In this document: positions 32,651 to 39,150 of the stretch, piece after piece | Layout: every line of letters starts with the position of its first letter | How positions within the stretch are numbered: position 1 is the first letter of the stretch | DNA from: a virus | Length of the DNA: 52,994 nucleotides | Virus record (IMG/VR): IMGVR_UViG_3300034104_003611 | Coordinates: 1 to 52,994 of that record | Strand: one strand, 5' to 3' | Translations under genes and position numbers: made by a program | The notes under the pieces: model-generated | Seen by the model: only the letters and a program-made list of their open reading frames with translations | Database searches by the model: none | Told to the model about the DNA's origin: nothing

Positions 32651-32809
32651 GCCGCCGGCCTCTGCCGGATCCCACAGCTGCTCCATCTCCCATTCATCCA
32701 GCGCATGGGTCTCTGCCCAGTGCTGCGCGGCGATGTGCGTTGGGAAGGGTCCCACGTGCCAGGAGCCGCGGCTGTCGGCTGGGCGGTGGACGGTGAGGTA
32801 GTAGGTCAT
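32624..32809 (-). CDS. Small hypothetical protein upstream of attP
   Basis: A 61-aa protein (MTYYLTVHRPADSRG, GPFPTHIAAQHWAETHALDE) with an aromatic beta-type opening and a helical acidic middle. Its last codons overlap the right arm-site cluster. No family identified; small proteins with this look are common in phage early regions. An excisionase role is conceivable from position but is not supported by motif. Confidence 0.5.
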   Translation of the reverse strand: MTYYLTVHRPADSRGSWHVGPFPTHIAAQHWAETHALDEWEMEQLWDPAEAGGKAAGIQRE

Positions 32810-32829
32810 GGCGGAATGGTGACGGTGGC

Positions 32830-32835
32830 TACGAT
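32830..32835 (+). promoter_or_regulatory. Possible -10 box TACGAT
   Basis: TACGAT in the context GGCTACGATGTGAG lies 22 bp before the ATG at 32858. Similar GCTACGCTG sequences occur in the gaps at about 33378 and 52067. GGCTACGCTG-like -10 boxes would suit a GC-rich genome, but no matching -35 is evident. Confidence 0.25.
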
Positions 32836-32857
32836 GTGAGGGCCAGGCCGGGGAGGC

Positions 32858-33076
32858 ATGGACCAGTCAGAACCGGCTCCCCTGGATCTCAGGCGCAACA
32901 CCTACCTCATTGAGATTGAGGCGAAGGTGCTGGTGCGGAGCTCCCGGGACCCTGAGCAGCTTTGCGCGGACATCTGTTCGCGCATCAGCGAACACGTCGG
33001 ACGGGATGAGGACATCCTGGATCTGGGCGTGGAAGCGTACACATTGCATGACGGTTCTTGTGGATCATCAGATTGA
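32858..33076 (+). CDS. Small hypothetical protein preceding HNH gene
   Basis: A 72-aa protein with a beta strand-rich start (RRNTYLIEIEAKVLVRSS) and a helix (PEQLCADICSRISEHVG). GGGAGG lies only one base before the ATG, unusually close. It overlaps the HNH gene by 29 bp. Together these two are a plus-strand island between minus-strand genes. Function unknown. Confidence 0.5.
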   Translation: MDQSEPAPLDLRRNTYLIEIEAKVLVRSSRDPEQLCADICSRISEHVGRDEDILDLGVEAYTLHDGSCGSSD

Positions 33077-33374
33077 CGGTTCGGAGCTGATCCACAAGCG
33101 GACAACCAAGACCCGGTTCCGCAAGGGCATCTTTGAGGCGTGGGGTGGAGAGTGCTGCTACTGCGGCAAGCCGGCCGACACGCTGGATCATGTGAACCCC
33201 AAGCTGAAGGGTGGACTGACGGTGCGGGAGAACCTGGTGCCGGCGTGCGCTCCGTGCAACCGGGCCAAGGGGCACCTGGAGGTGTTCGGCTGGTGGCGGA
33301 ACTCGGGCCACTGGGACCCCATGCAGCAGCAGCGGCTGATTAACTGGCTGTTGAAGGACGGCAAGCAGCACTAA
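33048..33374 (+). CDS. HNH endonuclease
   Basis: A 108-aa protein. The HNH domain (residues ~25-85) has two zinc CxxC pairs (CCYCGK, CAPCNRAKG), LDHVNPKLKGG with the general-base histidine, and ENLVPACAPCN with the structural Asn. Free-standing HNH proteins in phages act as homing or packaging-associated nucleases. It is far from the terminase and between integrase and early genes, so a homing/moron role is more likely. Start ATG 33048. Confidence 0.85.
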   Translation: MTVLVDHQIDGSELIHKRTTKTRFRKGIFEAWGGECCYCGKPADTLDHVNPKLKGGLTVRENLVPACAPCNRAKGHLEVFGWWRNSGHWDPMQQQRLINWLLKDGKQH

Positions 33375-33479
33375 GGCGCTACGCTGACGGTCCAGTTGTT
33401 TCTTAACCGCTGGGCGTCCGTAGCTGGCCGGCTGCGGTGAGGCTGACACCGCGTGAGGACCAGCCACCGGCCAACCCAT

Positions 33480-33566
33480 TCACGGCAGGATCCGGCTGAA
33501 CACCCACAGCGCGATCAGGCACGTCGCCCAATACTCCAGCACCAACGCCAGCACGTCACGCAGCAT
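33480..33566 (-). CDS. 28-residue single-TM peptide
   Basis: Peptide MLRDVLALVLEYWATCLIAL continuing to ...FSRILP, almost entirely one hydrophobic helix. Its ATG overlaps the stop of the preceding minus gene (TAATG), which supports translation despite the tiny size. It is the last gene of the minus-strand early block. Bases 33375-33479 hold no other gene. Confidence 0.45.
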   Translation of the reverse strand: MLRDVLALVLEYWATCLIALWVFSRILP

Positions 33567-33739
33567 TACTGGGCTAGCAGGTGATCCAGGTAGAGCTCCG
33601 CTTGCCACAGGTCGCTGGAGTAGCGGCACATGCCCTGGGCGCAGGAGCGGTAGTAGAGCTCCCCTCCGTCAGCCGGCTCCAGCGTCTCAATGAAGCCGCC
33701 GTCCCGGTCCGTGCGGGAGATGACCACCGGCTCCGTCAT
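33566..33739 (-). CDS. Small hypothetical protein
   Basis: A 57-aa protein (VISRTDRDGGFIETLEPADG, YYRSCAQGMCRYSS) with two cysteines and a C-terminal helix (LWQAELYLDHLLAQ). It overlaps both neighbours by 1-4 bp (ATGA upstream, TAATG downstream), indicating one translationally coupled chain of three genes. Not recognised. Confidence 0.55.
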   Translation of the reverse strand: MTEPVVISRTDRDGGFIETLEPADGGELYYRSCAQGMCRYSSDLWQAELYLDHLLAQ

Positions 33740-33885
33740 GGCCACAGCAGGATCCAGGTGAGTTTGAGCGCGACCCGCAGCCGGGTGGCGAAGGACAGCT
33801 GGCCGCGGCCAATGTCCAGCAGGCCCCAGAAGTGCGCAGGCGCCAAGCGAATCCGCTGGCGGAGCGGCAGTTCAAACATGCTCAT
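33736..33885 (-). CDS. Small membrane-associated protein
   Basis: A 49-aa protein with a basic amphipathic N-terminus (LPLRQRIRLAPAHFWGLLD) and a hydrophobic C-terminal helix (VALKLTWILLWP). Coupled to the next gene by ATGA. Probably membrane-bound; function unknown. Confidence 0.5.
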   Translation of the reverse strand: MSMFELPLRQRIRLAPAHFWGLLDIGRGQLSFATRLRVALKLTWILLWP

Positions 33886-33894
33886 GCCCGCAGA

Positions 33895-34173
33895 TTAGCG
33901 AGCCGTCCCGTTCAATCGGTCCGCTACCAGCTGGGCGTACCCGGCGATGTCATGCCAGGAATCGGCGTAGTCCGGGTCACCGTTGATGATCCGGCCGATC
34001 TTGTGGCAGATCATCTCCAGGGCCTCCTGCTGGTCGTCCGCCAGGGTGCGGTTGCGGATCTCCAGCTGGTCACGGATCACCCCTTTCAGCTCCTGCGTCA
34101 CCAGAGCGTGGCCGATGAAGGTGCCGTAGCGGCTCCCCCGCTCCTCCAGCGTGGCGGTGAGGTCAGTCGTCAT
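33895..34173 (-). CDS. DUF6378-like phage protein
   Basis: A 92-aa helical protein with ERGSRYGTFIGHA, EALEMICHKIGRIINGDPDY and SWHDIAGYAQLVADRL. This E-R-x-x-x-Y-G...K-x-x-R...G-x-x...D-x-W-x-D-x-A-G-Y pattern is widespread in phages and resembles the all-alpha NTP pyrophosphohydrolase-associated families. It starts at ATG 34171-34173 and overlaps the end of thyX by 11 bp, so a nucleotide-pool role is a reasonable guess. Confidence 0.75.
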   Translation of the reverse strand: MTTDLTATLEERGSRYGTFIGHALVTQELKGVIRDQLEIRNRTLADDQQEALEMICHKIGRIINGDPDYADSWHDIAGYAQLVADRLNGTAR

Positions 34174-34792
34174 GGAAGGCTGCCTCAGCGATGACGGGGA
34201 ACAACTCGGTGAAGATCTCGCGGCAGGCCTGGGCGACCTGACGGTGCTCCAGTTGGGTGCCCGGGTCCGTCCGCACATTGATGTAGTGAATCCAGGAGCG
34301 CAGGGTGCCGTGCATGTAGAGAGTGGTGGGCGTACACAGCGGCAGGATCCGGCGTGCGGTCTCCCGGGCCACTCCCTGGCGCAGGAGCTCCCAGTAGAGC
34401 TCATAGGCACCGTTGATCACCCGGTCCGCGGCGCTGTGCATGACCCGCTGCACCTCCAGGTCCAGGTCGTCATGGCTGGCCTGGCGGTTGGCCTCATCCT
34501 GCCTCCGGAAGGCCGGCACCTGTGCCCGGGAGCTCCGGGCATAGCGGGTGCTGAACTCCTGGAAGCTGAACGAGCGGTGGCGGAGGATCTGGGCCGCGAT
34601 GTCCCGCTCCGTTGAGATCTCCACGCACATGGAGGCCATCTCAAACGGGCTCCAGTGCTCATGGCGGATGAGGTAGCGGAGCAGCTTGGGAGCGGTCTCC
34701 TGGTTGTCCTGGTTGGTTGGGTTGGACACCCGGGCCATCTTGACGATCAACCGCTCAGCGTCTGGCGTGGCGTGGATCAACGTGACGCTCAC
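34163..34792 (-). CDS. thyX: Flavin-dependent thymidylate synthase
   Basis: A 209-aa ThyX. The signature motif is RHRSFSFQEFSTRY, with an upstream PFEMASMCVEIS and downstream RRILPLCTPTTLYMHGTLRS and HINVRTDPGTQLEHRQVA (C-terminal substrate-binding arginine region). It methylates dUMP to dTMP with methylene-THF, FAD and NADPH. GTG 34792 is preferred: it has GGGGAGG five bases upstream and overlaps the previous stop (GTGA); GTG 34798 would add two residues. It pairs with the phage dCTP deaminase and could raise the thymidine pool for the base-modification operon. Confidence 0.96.
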   Translation of the reverse strand: MSVTLIHATPDAERLIVKMARVSNPTNQDNQETAPKLLRYLIRHEHWSPFEMASMCVEISTERDIAAQILRHRSFSFQEFSTRYARSSRAQVPAFRRQDEANRQASHDDLDLEVQRVMHSAADRVINGAYELYWELLRQGVARETARRILPLCTPTTLYMHGTLRSWIHYINVRTDPGTQLEHRQVAQACREIFTELFPVIAEAAFHDD

Positions 34793-35076
34793 GCCCACCT
34801 CCCCAGGAGGTACTTGCGACAGACGGCGATGGCGGCTTTGGCCTGAGGCTCGGTCATCACGGATTGCGTCTCATCTATCCCGGTCATCACGTCCGCCAGC
34901 AGCTGCTGGTAGTCGGTGTCGCGGAAGTTGGCTGCCAGCTCCCGGGCGAACTCCTCCCACAAGCCGGTGTAGGTGCAGCGGAGCGGGTGACCGTAAGGCA
35001 GCTGGTCCCGACCGGAGTGCTGGTAGAGCGACTCCAGCATGTCAGCGCGTTGCTGATCCAGTTGGAATGACTTCAT
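34789..35076 (-). CDS. Hypothetical protein, coupled to thyX
   Basis: A 95-aa, mostly helical protein (QQRADMLESLYQHSG, LWEEFARELAANFRDTDYQQ, PQAKAAIAVCRKYLLGRW). The start MKSFQLDQQ is chosen at 35076 because the upstream frame runs through the neighbouring gene. GTGA overlap with thyX. No family recognised. Confidence 0.65.
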   Translation of the reverse strand: MKSFQLDQQRADMLESLYQHSGRDQLPYGHPLRCTYTGLWEEFARELAANFRDTDYQQLLADVMTGIDETQSVMTEPQAKAAIAVCRKYLLGRWA

Positions 35077-35257
35077 TGGCGTGAATACGGGCGAACTCAA
35101 GGGCCTCAGAACGGGTGCCCAGTGCCGGACCCCACCAGACGGTAGAACCATCAAACACCCAGGGTCTGTGCCAGGTGTCGGGTCCCCAGATGAGCTGGTG
35201 GGAGCCGTAACAGGGATGGCGTTGACCGGCGTAGATGCCGGCCTCAGCGCGAATCAT
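35042..35257 (-). CDS. Hypothetical protein
   Basis: A 71-aa protein rich in aromatic residues (HPCYGSHQLIWGPDTWHRPW, TVWWGPALGTRSEALEF) and ending in a helix. Start MIRAEAGIYAG at 35257 overlaps the next upstream gene by 14 bp. Overlaps the downstream gene by 35 bp. Unknown function. Confidence 0.55.
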   Translation of the reverse strand: MIRAEAGIYAGQRHPCYGSHQLIWGPDTWHRPWVFDGSTVWWGPALGTRSEALEFARIHANEVIPTGSATR

Positions 35258-35441
35258 GGAGCTGGGAGATGGCGTGGAGGATGGCGACGCACTCACGGTG
35301 CTCCGCCGAACGCACGTCAAGGTCCTGCTGGCGCAGTTTGATGATGGCGCGGATGCGCTCCCGCTCGTGCTGTGCTCCGGCAGAGAACTGACCGGAGTCG
35401 GAGATCAGTGCTTCAAGGCGTCGGCGGGTGGCGTCCATCAT
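35244..35441 (-). CDS. Small coiled-coil hypothetical protein
   Basis: A 65-aa, highly charged helical protein (MDATRRRLEALISD, HERERIRAIIKLRQQDLDVR). Its ATGATG start overlaps the upstream TGA. No family recognised. Confidence 0.55.
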   Translation of the reverse strand: MMDATRRRLEALISDSGQFSAGAQHERERIRAIIKLRQQDLDVRSAEHRECVAILHAISQLHDSR

Positions 35442-35605
35442 TGATGTGCGGTGGTGGGTTCCTCAGGGTTGATCCACTCAATCTCGTCCCAGAAGGGCAG
35501 CCAGGAGTGGAAGGTCTCAAGGCGGGCTTCTGCGAGGGTCCGTGCCCACACGCACTCAATGACGTTGGCGGAGCGGATCTGGAAGTAGAAGCGGCGTGGT
35601 GTCAC
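35438..35605 (-). CDS. Small hypothetical protein
   Basis: A 55-aa protein starting at GTG 35605 with an AGGAGG ribosome site seven bases upstream (inside the preceding gene). Pattern TPRRFYFQIRSANVIECVWA followed by LAEARLETFHSWLPF suggests a beta-beta-alpha fold. Unknown function. Confidence 0.6.
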   Translation of the reverse strand: MTPRRFYFQIRSANVIECVWARTLAEARLETFHSWLPFWDEIEWINPEEPTTAHQ

Positions 35606-35730
35606 CGGCGAACCTCCTGCTGAGTGCCGGAGTGAGTGACGGTGGGCTGGTTGCCAGCTTCGACGCCAATCATGGCGAAGACGGAAGCAGCGATCAGCAG
35701 GCAGATGGCGTTGTTGATGCGGTCAATCAC
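35602..35730 (-). CDS. Small single-TM protein
   Basis: A 42-aa protein with a hydrophobic N-terminal helix (INNAICLLIAASVFAMIGV) and a polar Gln/Thr-rich tail. GTG start overlaps the upstream TGA by 4 bp. It follows a gene for a signal-peptide protein, so the two may act together at the membrane. Unknown function. Confidence 0.5.
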   Translation of the reverse strand: MIDRINNAICLLIAASVFAMIGVEAGNQPTVTHSGTQQEVRR

Positions 35731-35999
35731 TTGGATACCTCAGGGCAGAGAGACACGACCAAGCGGCCAGCAGCTATCGCGTCTGTGCTGACCTGCTTGC
35801 CGTTGTAGTCAACCTTGATGGACTCGCGGGTGCTGGACCAGGCTTCGTCCATGGCGACCCGGCGGGCCTGGGACGTGTCAACACCCATGTTGCGGAGCTC
35901 GCAGTACCTGGTGGCGTAGATGCTGGGGTAGAAGGATTGTGCGGAGGCGGGGATGGCGGTCGCCAGCGTCAGAGCCGCAGCGGTCAGGAGTTTGGTCAT
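35727..35999 (-). CDS. Small exported protein with signal peptide
   Basis: A 90-aa protein. Residues 1-20 are a clear Sec signal peptide (MTKLLTAAALTLATAIPASA, cleavage before Q21). The ~70-aa mature part has two cysteines (YCELRNMG and SLCPEV) that could form a disulfide, with a helical middle. Exported small phage proteins sometimes exclude superinfecting phages or alter the envelope; that role is only a guess. Confidence 0.65.
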   Translation of the reverse strand: MTKLLTAAALTLATAIPASAQSFYPSIYATRYCELRNMGVDTSQARRVAMDEAWSSTRESIKVDYNGKQVSTDAIAAGRLVVSLCPEVSK

Positions 36000-36058
36000 T
36001 CGGGTTGAGGTGAGCGGAGTGACCGGGATTGGGCGCGGCTCCCGGTGGCCGCGGCCGC

Positions 36059-36373
36059 TCAGGCCAGGAGATCCAGGCCGTTGGCGTTGAGCCAGGAGGG
36101 CACCTGGGACTGGAGGCTCAGGCCGTCACGCAGCATGGCGGCGACGAGCTGAGCGGCCTGCCAGGGAGTGGCGCGGCGGAGCGCCATGGAGAGGGTGCCG
36201 CCGATCCGGCCGGTGGTGTCGGCGTAGCGCACACCCTGGGCAAGCAGCTGGACGGTGAAGTCGCTGCTGAAGTCCCCGAGGATGACGAGCTGGGAGTTAG
36301 CCTGCTCGGCCTGCTTGCGGGGCAGCCGGTCGGCTGCGGAGAGGGTGCTGAGGACCGCGGTGGCGGTTTGCAT
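36059..36373 (-). CDS. Hypothetical protein
   Basis: A 104-aa, Ala/Leu/Gln-rich protein (STLSAADRLPRKQAEQANSQ, LVILGDFSSDFTVQLLAQGV, WQAAQLVAAMLRDGLSL). Preceded by an intergenic promoter cassette and a GCGGGC-TCTG-GCCCGC hairpin (36381-36396) eight bases before the start, which could modulate translation. Not recognised. Confidence 0.65.
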   Translation of the reverse strand: MQTATAVLSTLSAADRLPRKQAEQANSQLVILGDFSSDFTVQLLAQGVRYADTTGRIGGTLSMALRRATPWQAAQLVAAMLRDGLSLQSQVPSWLNANGLDLLA

Positions 36374-36412
36374 TTGAGTGGCGGGCTCTGGCCCGCTGAG
36401 TGGAGCTCTCCG

Positions 36413-36478
36413 CCCCGGTGAACCTACTTTAACCCCAGCGGAAGGAACCGGCGCCGCTTTCAGGGCCGGTTCGTCAAC
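36413..36478 (-). promoter_or_regulatory. Intergenic cassette, copy A
   Basis: On the minus strand this reads AACCGG-14 nt-CCGGTT (inverted repeat containing GGCGCC), then GGGGTTAAAGTAGGTTCACC. The core ACTTTAACCCC is at 36426-36436 on the plus strand. Four sister copies lie before other minus-strand genes. The TTAAAGT box probably serves as a -10 element. Confidence 0.5.
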
Positions 36479-36762
36479 CGGCTGAGCGGAGTGGGATCAA
36501 AGTGCAGGTCCCGCTCCACCTTCAGCCCGAAGGGTCCGGTGAGGTTCTCCAGCTCCGGGAGATGGAAGTAGCCGAGCTCCTCCTCCAGTCCCTGGACCAG
36601 CCCGAAGCATTCCCCCGTGGCCGGGTCCATCTCCGTGACGTACCAGGTCCAGTTGCTCCAGGGTGTAAACAACTTGAGGTGAGCGATGGCCTCCATGCCC
36701 TTGCCGTCTTGGCCGTAGAGCGGAGGCAGCTTGGCGGCGATGGCCTTGGTGATCAGCTTCAT
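36460..36762 (-). CDS. DUF2958 protein
   Basis: A 100-aa protein matching the DUF2958 pattern: LITKAIAAKLPPLYGQDGKG, HLKLFTPWSNWTWYVTEMDP, GECFGLVQGLEEELGYFHLP, ELENLTGPFGLKVERDLHF. The family is common in phages, plasmids and integrative elements; its function is unknown. Its last codons lie in the left edge of cassette A. Confidence 0.85.
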   Translation of the reverse strand: MKLITKAIAAKLPPLYGQDGKGMEAIAHLKLFTPWSNWTWYVTEMDPATGECFGLVQGLEEELGYFHLPELENLTGPFGLKVERDLHFDPTPLSRLTNRP

Positions 36763-36929
36763 GGGAATGGGTTGCTCCAGGTGAAGGCTTGGCGGTCGGT
36801 GATCTGTTTGCTGCGGTGAAGGCTGTCCACGAAGTCACACCAGGCGCACCGTTTGGCGGTGGGATCGTTCCGGATGCCCGTGGCGCTCCATTCCTCCAGG
36901 AACACCGCGACAGCTTGGCGCTTAGTCAT
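36759..36929 (-). CDS. Small CxxC protein
   Basis: A 56-aa protein with a helical start (TKRQAVAVFLEEWSATG) and a CAWCDF motif that might bind zinc. ATGA overlaps on both sides. No family recognised. Confidence 0.6.
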   Translation of the reverse strand: MTKRQAVAVFLEEWSATGIRNDPTAKRCAWCDFVDSLHRSKQITDRQAFTWSNPFP

Positions 36930-37162
36930 CGGCAGGGCTCCAGGTTCATGGCGTTGACGGCGGAGCTGGACCCGTCATCCCAGGCCACGCGGACCAGCAG
37001 GATGCTGCCGAGCGGTTCTTGGCCGGTGACGGTGCCCCGGGCGAAGGGTCCGTAGGACGTGGGCGCCACCGGGCCGGTGTATTGGCAGGTGGATTGGAGG
37101 AATGCCTTGTTGAACCGGCAGCGGACGCCGGGGAGGAGTTTGGTGGCGGTGGTGGTGGTCAT
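36926..37162 (-). CDS. Small beta-rich hypothetical protein
   Basis: A 78-aa protein with an SH3/KOW-like strand pattern (PGVRCRFNKAF, GPFARGTVTGQEPLGSILLV, RVAWDDGSSSAVNAMNLEPC). The G-x-V...V-x-W-D-D-G arrangement resembles small phage domains that bind nucleic acid or protein. Start ATG 37162 chosen for the overlap with the upstream stop. Confidence 0.6.
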   Translation of the reverse strand: MTTTTATKLLPGVRCRFNKAFLQSTCQYTGPVAPTSYGPFARGTVTGQEPLGSILLVRVAWDDGSSSAVNAMNLEPCR

Positions 37163-37401
37163 TTGGGATCCGGGATCAGGAAGTCGTAGGTGAGGCAGTC
37201 GCACGCCAGCACCCCGTATGGGCGGGCGTCGTGGTGGGTGATGAACTCCGGCTCATCGGAGCAGCTGACTGGGCCTGGGAGGTTCTCGCCGGTCATCACC
37301 GCCATCAGCTGGCGTTCGTCTTCATCCTCCAGGCCGGTGAAGTCGCCATTGATCAGCGCCGAAGCCCAGTGGGCCGGCAGGGTGTATTGGATCAGGTTCA
37401 T
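37159..37401 (-). CDS. DUF6926-like protein
   Basis: An 80-aa protein with the opening IQYTLPAHWASALINGDFTG, GENLPGPVSCSDEPEF and ACDCLTYDFL. The 'LPxHWASxLINGD' signature recurs in many phages and mobile elements as a domain of unknown function. ATGA overlap with the gene downstream. Confidence 0.7.
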   Translation of the reverse strand: MNLIQYTLPAHWASALINGDFTGLEDEDERQLMAVMTGENLPGPVSCSDEPEFITHHDARPYGVLACDCLTYDFLIPDPK

Positions 37402-37460
37402 GGGTATGGATTCCTAAGTGGCGGCGGACCATAGCCCGGTCCTGCCGCCTGGGGAATGGA

Positions 37461-37688
37461 TCAGACCAGCTGGACCCAGTAGCAGGGGCCGTAGCCAGGA
37501 GCGGTGTCTGTGTCCTCGTGGCTGATCACGAGTCCCTTGGCGATCAGGGCGCCAAGCACGCCGGCGGCGACGTGGCTGTTGTTGAAGGGCTCAAGCTCGT
37601 GGAGCCAGCCGCAGCCGGGCTCGTCCATGCCTTCAGCGATGGAGGCCAGCAGCGCGGCTTCCTTGTCGGTGAGCTGGGTGGTGGTCAT
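37461..37688 (-). CDS. Small winged-helix-like hypothetical protein
   Basis: A 75-aa protein (TDKEAALLASIAEGMDEP, AAGVLGALIAKGLVISHEDT) with the helix-helix-strand pattern of a small winged-helix domain. Could be a DNA-binding regulator, but no diagnostic motif is present. A gap of 59 bp separates it from the next gene. Confidence 0.55.
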   Translation of the reverse strand: MTTTQLTDKEAALLASIAEGMDEPGCGWLHELEPFNNSHVAAGVLGALIAKGLVISHEDTDTAPGYGPCYWVQLV

Positions 37689-37742
37689 GGGTCTTTGGGG
37701 TGGGGTGAGCGGTGCCGGGATGGGCTCCCGGCGGGCCGTGGA

Positions 37743-37904
37743 TCAGAGGTCTTTGGAGGTGATCAGGGCGTTGATCATTTGATCCCAGGCGGCGATGGCC
37801 TCAGCGTTCTCAGGGAACCGACCGGCCATCAGGCTGACGGCATCGCGCAGGGTCAGCAGCTCTGCGTTCTCTTGGATGGTGTGGAGCAGTTCAAGGCGGG
37901 TCAT
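37743..37904 (-). CDS. Small helical hypothetical protein
   Basis: A 53-aa protein (RLELLHTIQENAELLTLRDA, AEAIAAWDQMINALITSKDL). Its 5' leader is the same CCCAAAGACCCATGAC sequence as the gene ending at 37688, and cassette B lies just upstream. Unknown function. Confidence 0.55.
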   Translation of the reverse strand: MTRLELLHTIQENAELLTLRDAVSLMAGRFPENAEAIAAWDQMINALITSKDL

Positions 37905-37933
37905 GGGTCTTTGGGGTGGGTGGAGGTCTCTCG

Positions 37934-38003
37934 CCCCCGGTGAACCTACTTTAACCCCCGGGGAGAGAACCGGCGCCGCTTTCGGGTCCGGTTTGCGGAT
38001 CGG
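37934..38003 (-). promoter_or_regulatory. Intergenic cassette, copy B
   Basis: The closest relative of copy A: AACCGG-14 nt-CCGGTT, then GGGGGTTAAAGTAGGTTCACC. Core at 37948-37954 on the plus strand (ACTTTAA). It lies before the gene starting at 37904 and overlaps the last ~17 codons of the upstream gene, whose stop TAA is part of the core. Confidence 0.5.
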
Positions 38004-38241
38004 CCCCCACTCCCAGGAGCTCCGCCAGACGGGTGGAGGGCACCCGCTCACCGTCGACCCAGAACCGCACCTGGCCCTGGACGAACCGGGCCAGCAGCTC
38101 CCGCTCATTCACGGTCCACCGGAGTGAGGTGTGGTGAGGCAGTCCCAGCAGCCAGAGCGCATCCGAGCGGCTCCGGCAGTGGTTGCCCATCCGGCGCACC
38201 ACCTTGCGCAGGTGGCCGCGGCTGGTGACGGTGAGCTTCAT
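37951..38241 (-). CDS. Hypothetical protein, possible HTH
   Basis: A 96-aa basic protein (LRKVVRRMGNHCRSRSDALW, LRWTVNERELLARFVQGQVR, FWVDGERVPSTRLAELLGVG). The C-terminal VPSTRLAELLGV segment looks like a short DNA-binding helix-turn-helix of the 'margin of XRE' type, so a regulator is possible. The last ~17 codons are contributed by cassette B, so the natural C-terminus may be recently extended. Confidence 0.55.
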   Translation of the reverse strand: MKLTVTSRGHLRKVVRRMGNHCRSRSDALWLLGLPHHTSLRWTVNERELLARFVQGQVRFWVDGERVPSTRLAELLGVGADPQTGPESGAGSLPGG

Positions 38242-38594
38242 CAGATGTGGTAGGTGAACAATCCGGCGAACCAGTCCAGGGCGTCCTGCTGCTCCTCCGT
38301 CAGGCTCGGGACCCGGAGGTCATTCACCAGCAGGTCCACGGCCTCCGGCTCAAACATTCCATCCAGCTCCCCGACTACCTCCACGGTGGGGCCGTTGCCG
38401 CCCACCAGGAGCCGGAACTCATCCGGCATCATCGGTGCCCCGGGGCCGGTCCACCCGGAGCGGACGGCGATGGAGTAGCAAAGTGCCCGGGTGGCCTCTT
38501 CAATGTCATCCCGGCTCACGTCGTAGTCGCAGCCCAGCAGGGCATCCCGGTGAGCCTGGACCAGGGTGTGTAGCCAGGCTTGCGCGTCATCCAT
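38241..38594 (-). CDS. Hypothetical protein
   Basis: A 117-aa acidic protein (AWLHTLVQAHRDALLGCDYD, DDIEEATRALCYSIAVRSGW, EFRLLVGGNGPTVEVVGELD, EEQQDALDWFAGLFTYHI). Length and composition suit a globular cytoplasmic protein; similar proteins of unknown function are common in phages. One-base overlap with the downstream gene. Confidence 0.65.
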   Translation of the reverse strand: MDDAQAWLHTLVQAHRDALLGCDYDVSRDDIEEATRALCYSIAVRSGWTGPGAPMMPDEFRLLVGGNGPTVEVVGELDGMFEPEAVDLLVNDLRVPSLTEEQQDALDWFAGLFTYHI

Positions 38595-38597
38595 GGA

Positions 38598-38789
38598 TCA
38601 GCGGGCAGAGAAGATGGGCCAGTGCTTGGAAGCTGCCATGCGGCGCATCCCAGCGGCGCTGGTGGCGGGCACCTCCTCGCACACCAGGATCTTGCCATTG
38701 CGGAGCTTCACGAAGTCATAGGTGTCATCACCTGAGACGGTGTAGCGGTACTCGGTGTTGTTGGGAGCGGAGATGGTGAAGTCGGTCAT
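38598..38789 (-). CDS. Small beta-rich hypothetical protein
   Basis: A 63-aa protein (FTISAPNNTEYRYTVSGDDT, FVKLRNGKILVCEEVPAT). Its start codon is joined directly to cassette C through the sequence GCAACGGACCCATG. Unknown function. Confidence 0.6.
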   Translation of the reverse strand: MTDFTISAPNNTEYRYTVSGDDTYDFVKLRNGKILVCEEVPATSAAGMRRMAASKHWPIFSAR

Positions 38790-38864
38790 GGGTCCGTTGC
38801 GGATGAACAGATCTTAACCCGGGGAGAGATCAGCGGCGCCTCTCCCGGGTCCGGTTCGTCAGCC
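38790..38864 (-). promoter_or_regulatory. Intergenic cassette, copy C
   Basis: Reads GAACCGGACCC, then a GGGAGA...TCTCTCCC inverted repeat around GGCGCC, then GGGTTAAGATCTGTTCATCCGC on the minus strand, running to GCAACGGACCCATG. Core ATCTTAACCC at 38811-38820. The hairpin arms differ from those of copies A and B while the symmetry is kept. Confidence 0.5.
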
Positions 38865-39119
38865 GGCCGCGTCAGCGGCGTGGGTTGCCCAGTCCATCAG
38901 GTACGCATGAAGCTCGCGCAGCTTGGTGAATGCCTCCTCCCGCTCGGCCCGGGCAGAGCTCCAGGCCGCATCGCCCTGTGGGTAGAAGTCACGGGCGTTG
39001 CAGGTGGCCTGGGCCAGGGCCTCCGTGGCAGCGGTGATGGCCTTGGCGGCTGCCCAATACTCATCCATCAGGGTGCTGGCGCCGGTGCCGTTGAGGTGGA
39101 TGGTGGGAAGGGTGGTCAT
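38859..39119 (-). CDS. Helical hypothetical protein
   Basis: An 86-aa, mostly helical protein (TLMDEYWAAAKAITAATEAL, ARAEREEAFTKLRELHAYLM). Start ATG 39119 within CCGGACCCATGAC, the common leader of this block. Unknown function. Confidence 0.6.
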   Translation of the reverse strand: MTTLPTIHLNGTGASTLMDEYWAAAKAITAATEALAQATCNARDFYPQGDAAWSSARAEREEAFTKLRELHAYLMDWATHAADAAG

Positions 39120-39150
39120 GGGTCCGGTGGGGTGAGGTGAGCGGAGCGGA

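Noticed and set aside
33400-33411. Sixth cassette-like core (GCGGTTAAGAAAC on the minus strand)
   Set aside because: It would point into the HNH gene in antisense and lacks the flanking cassette sequence.
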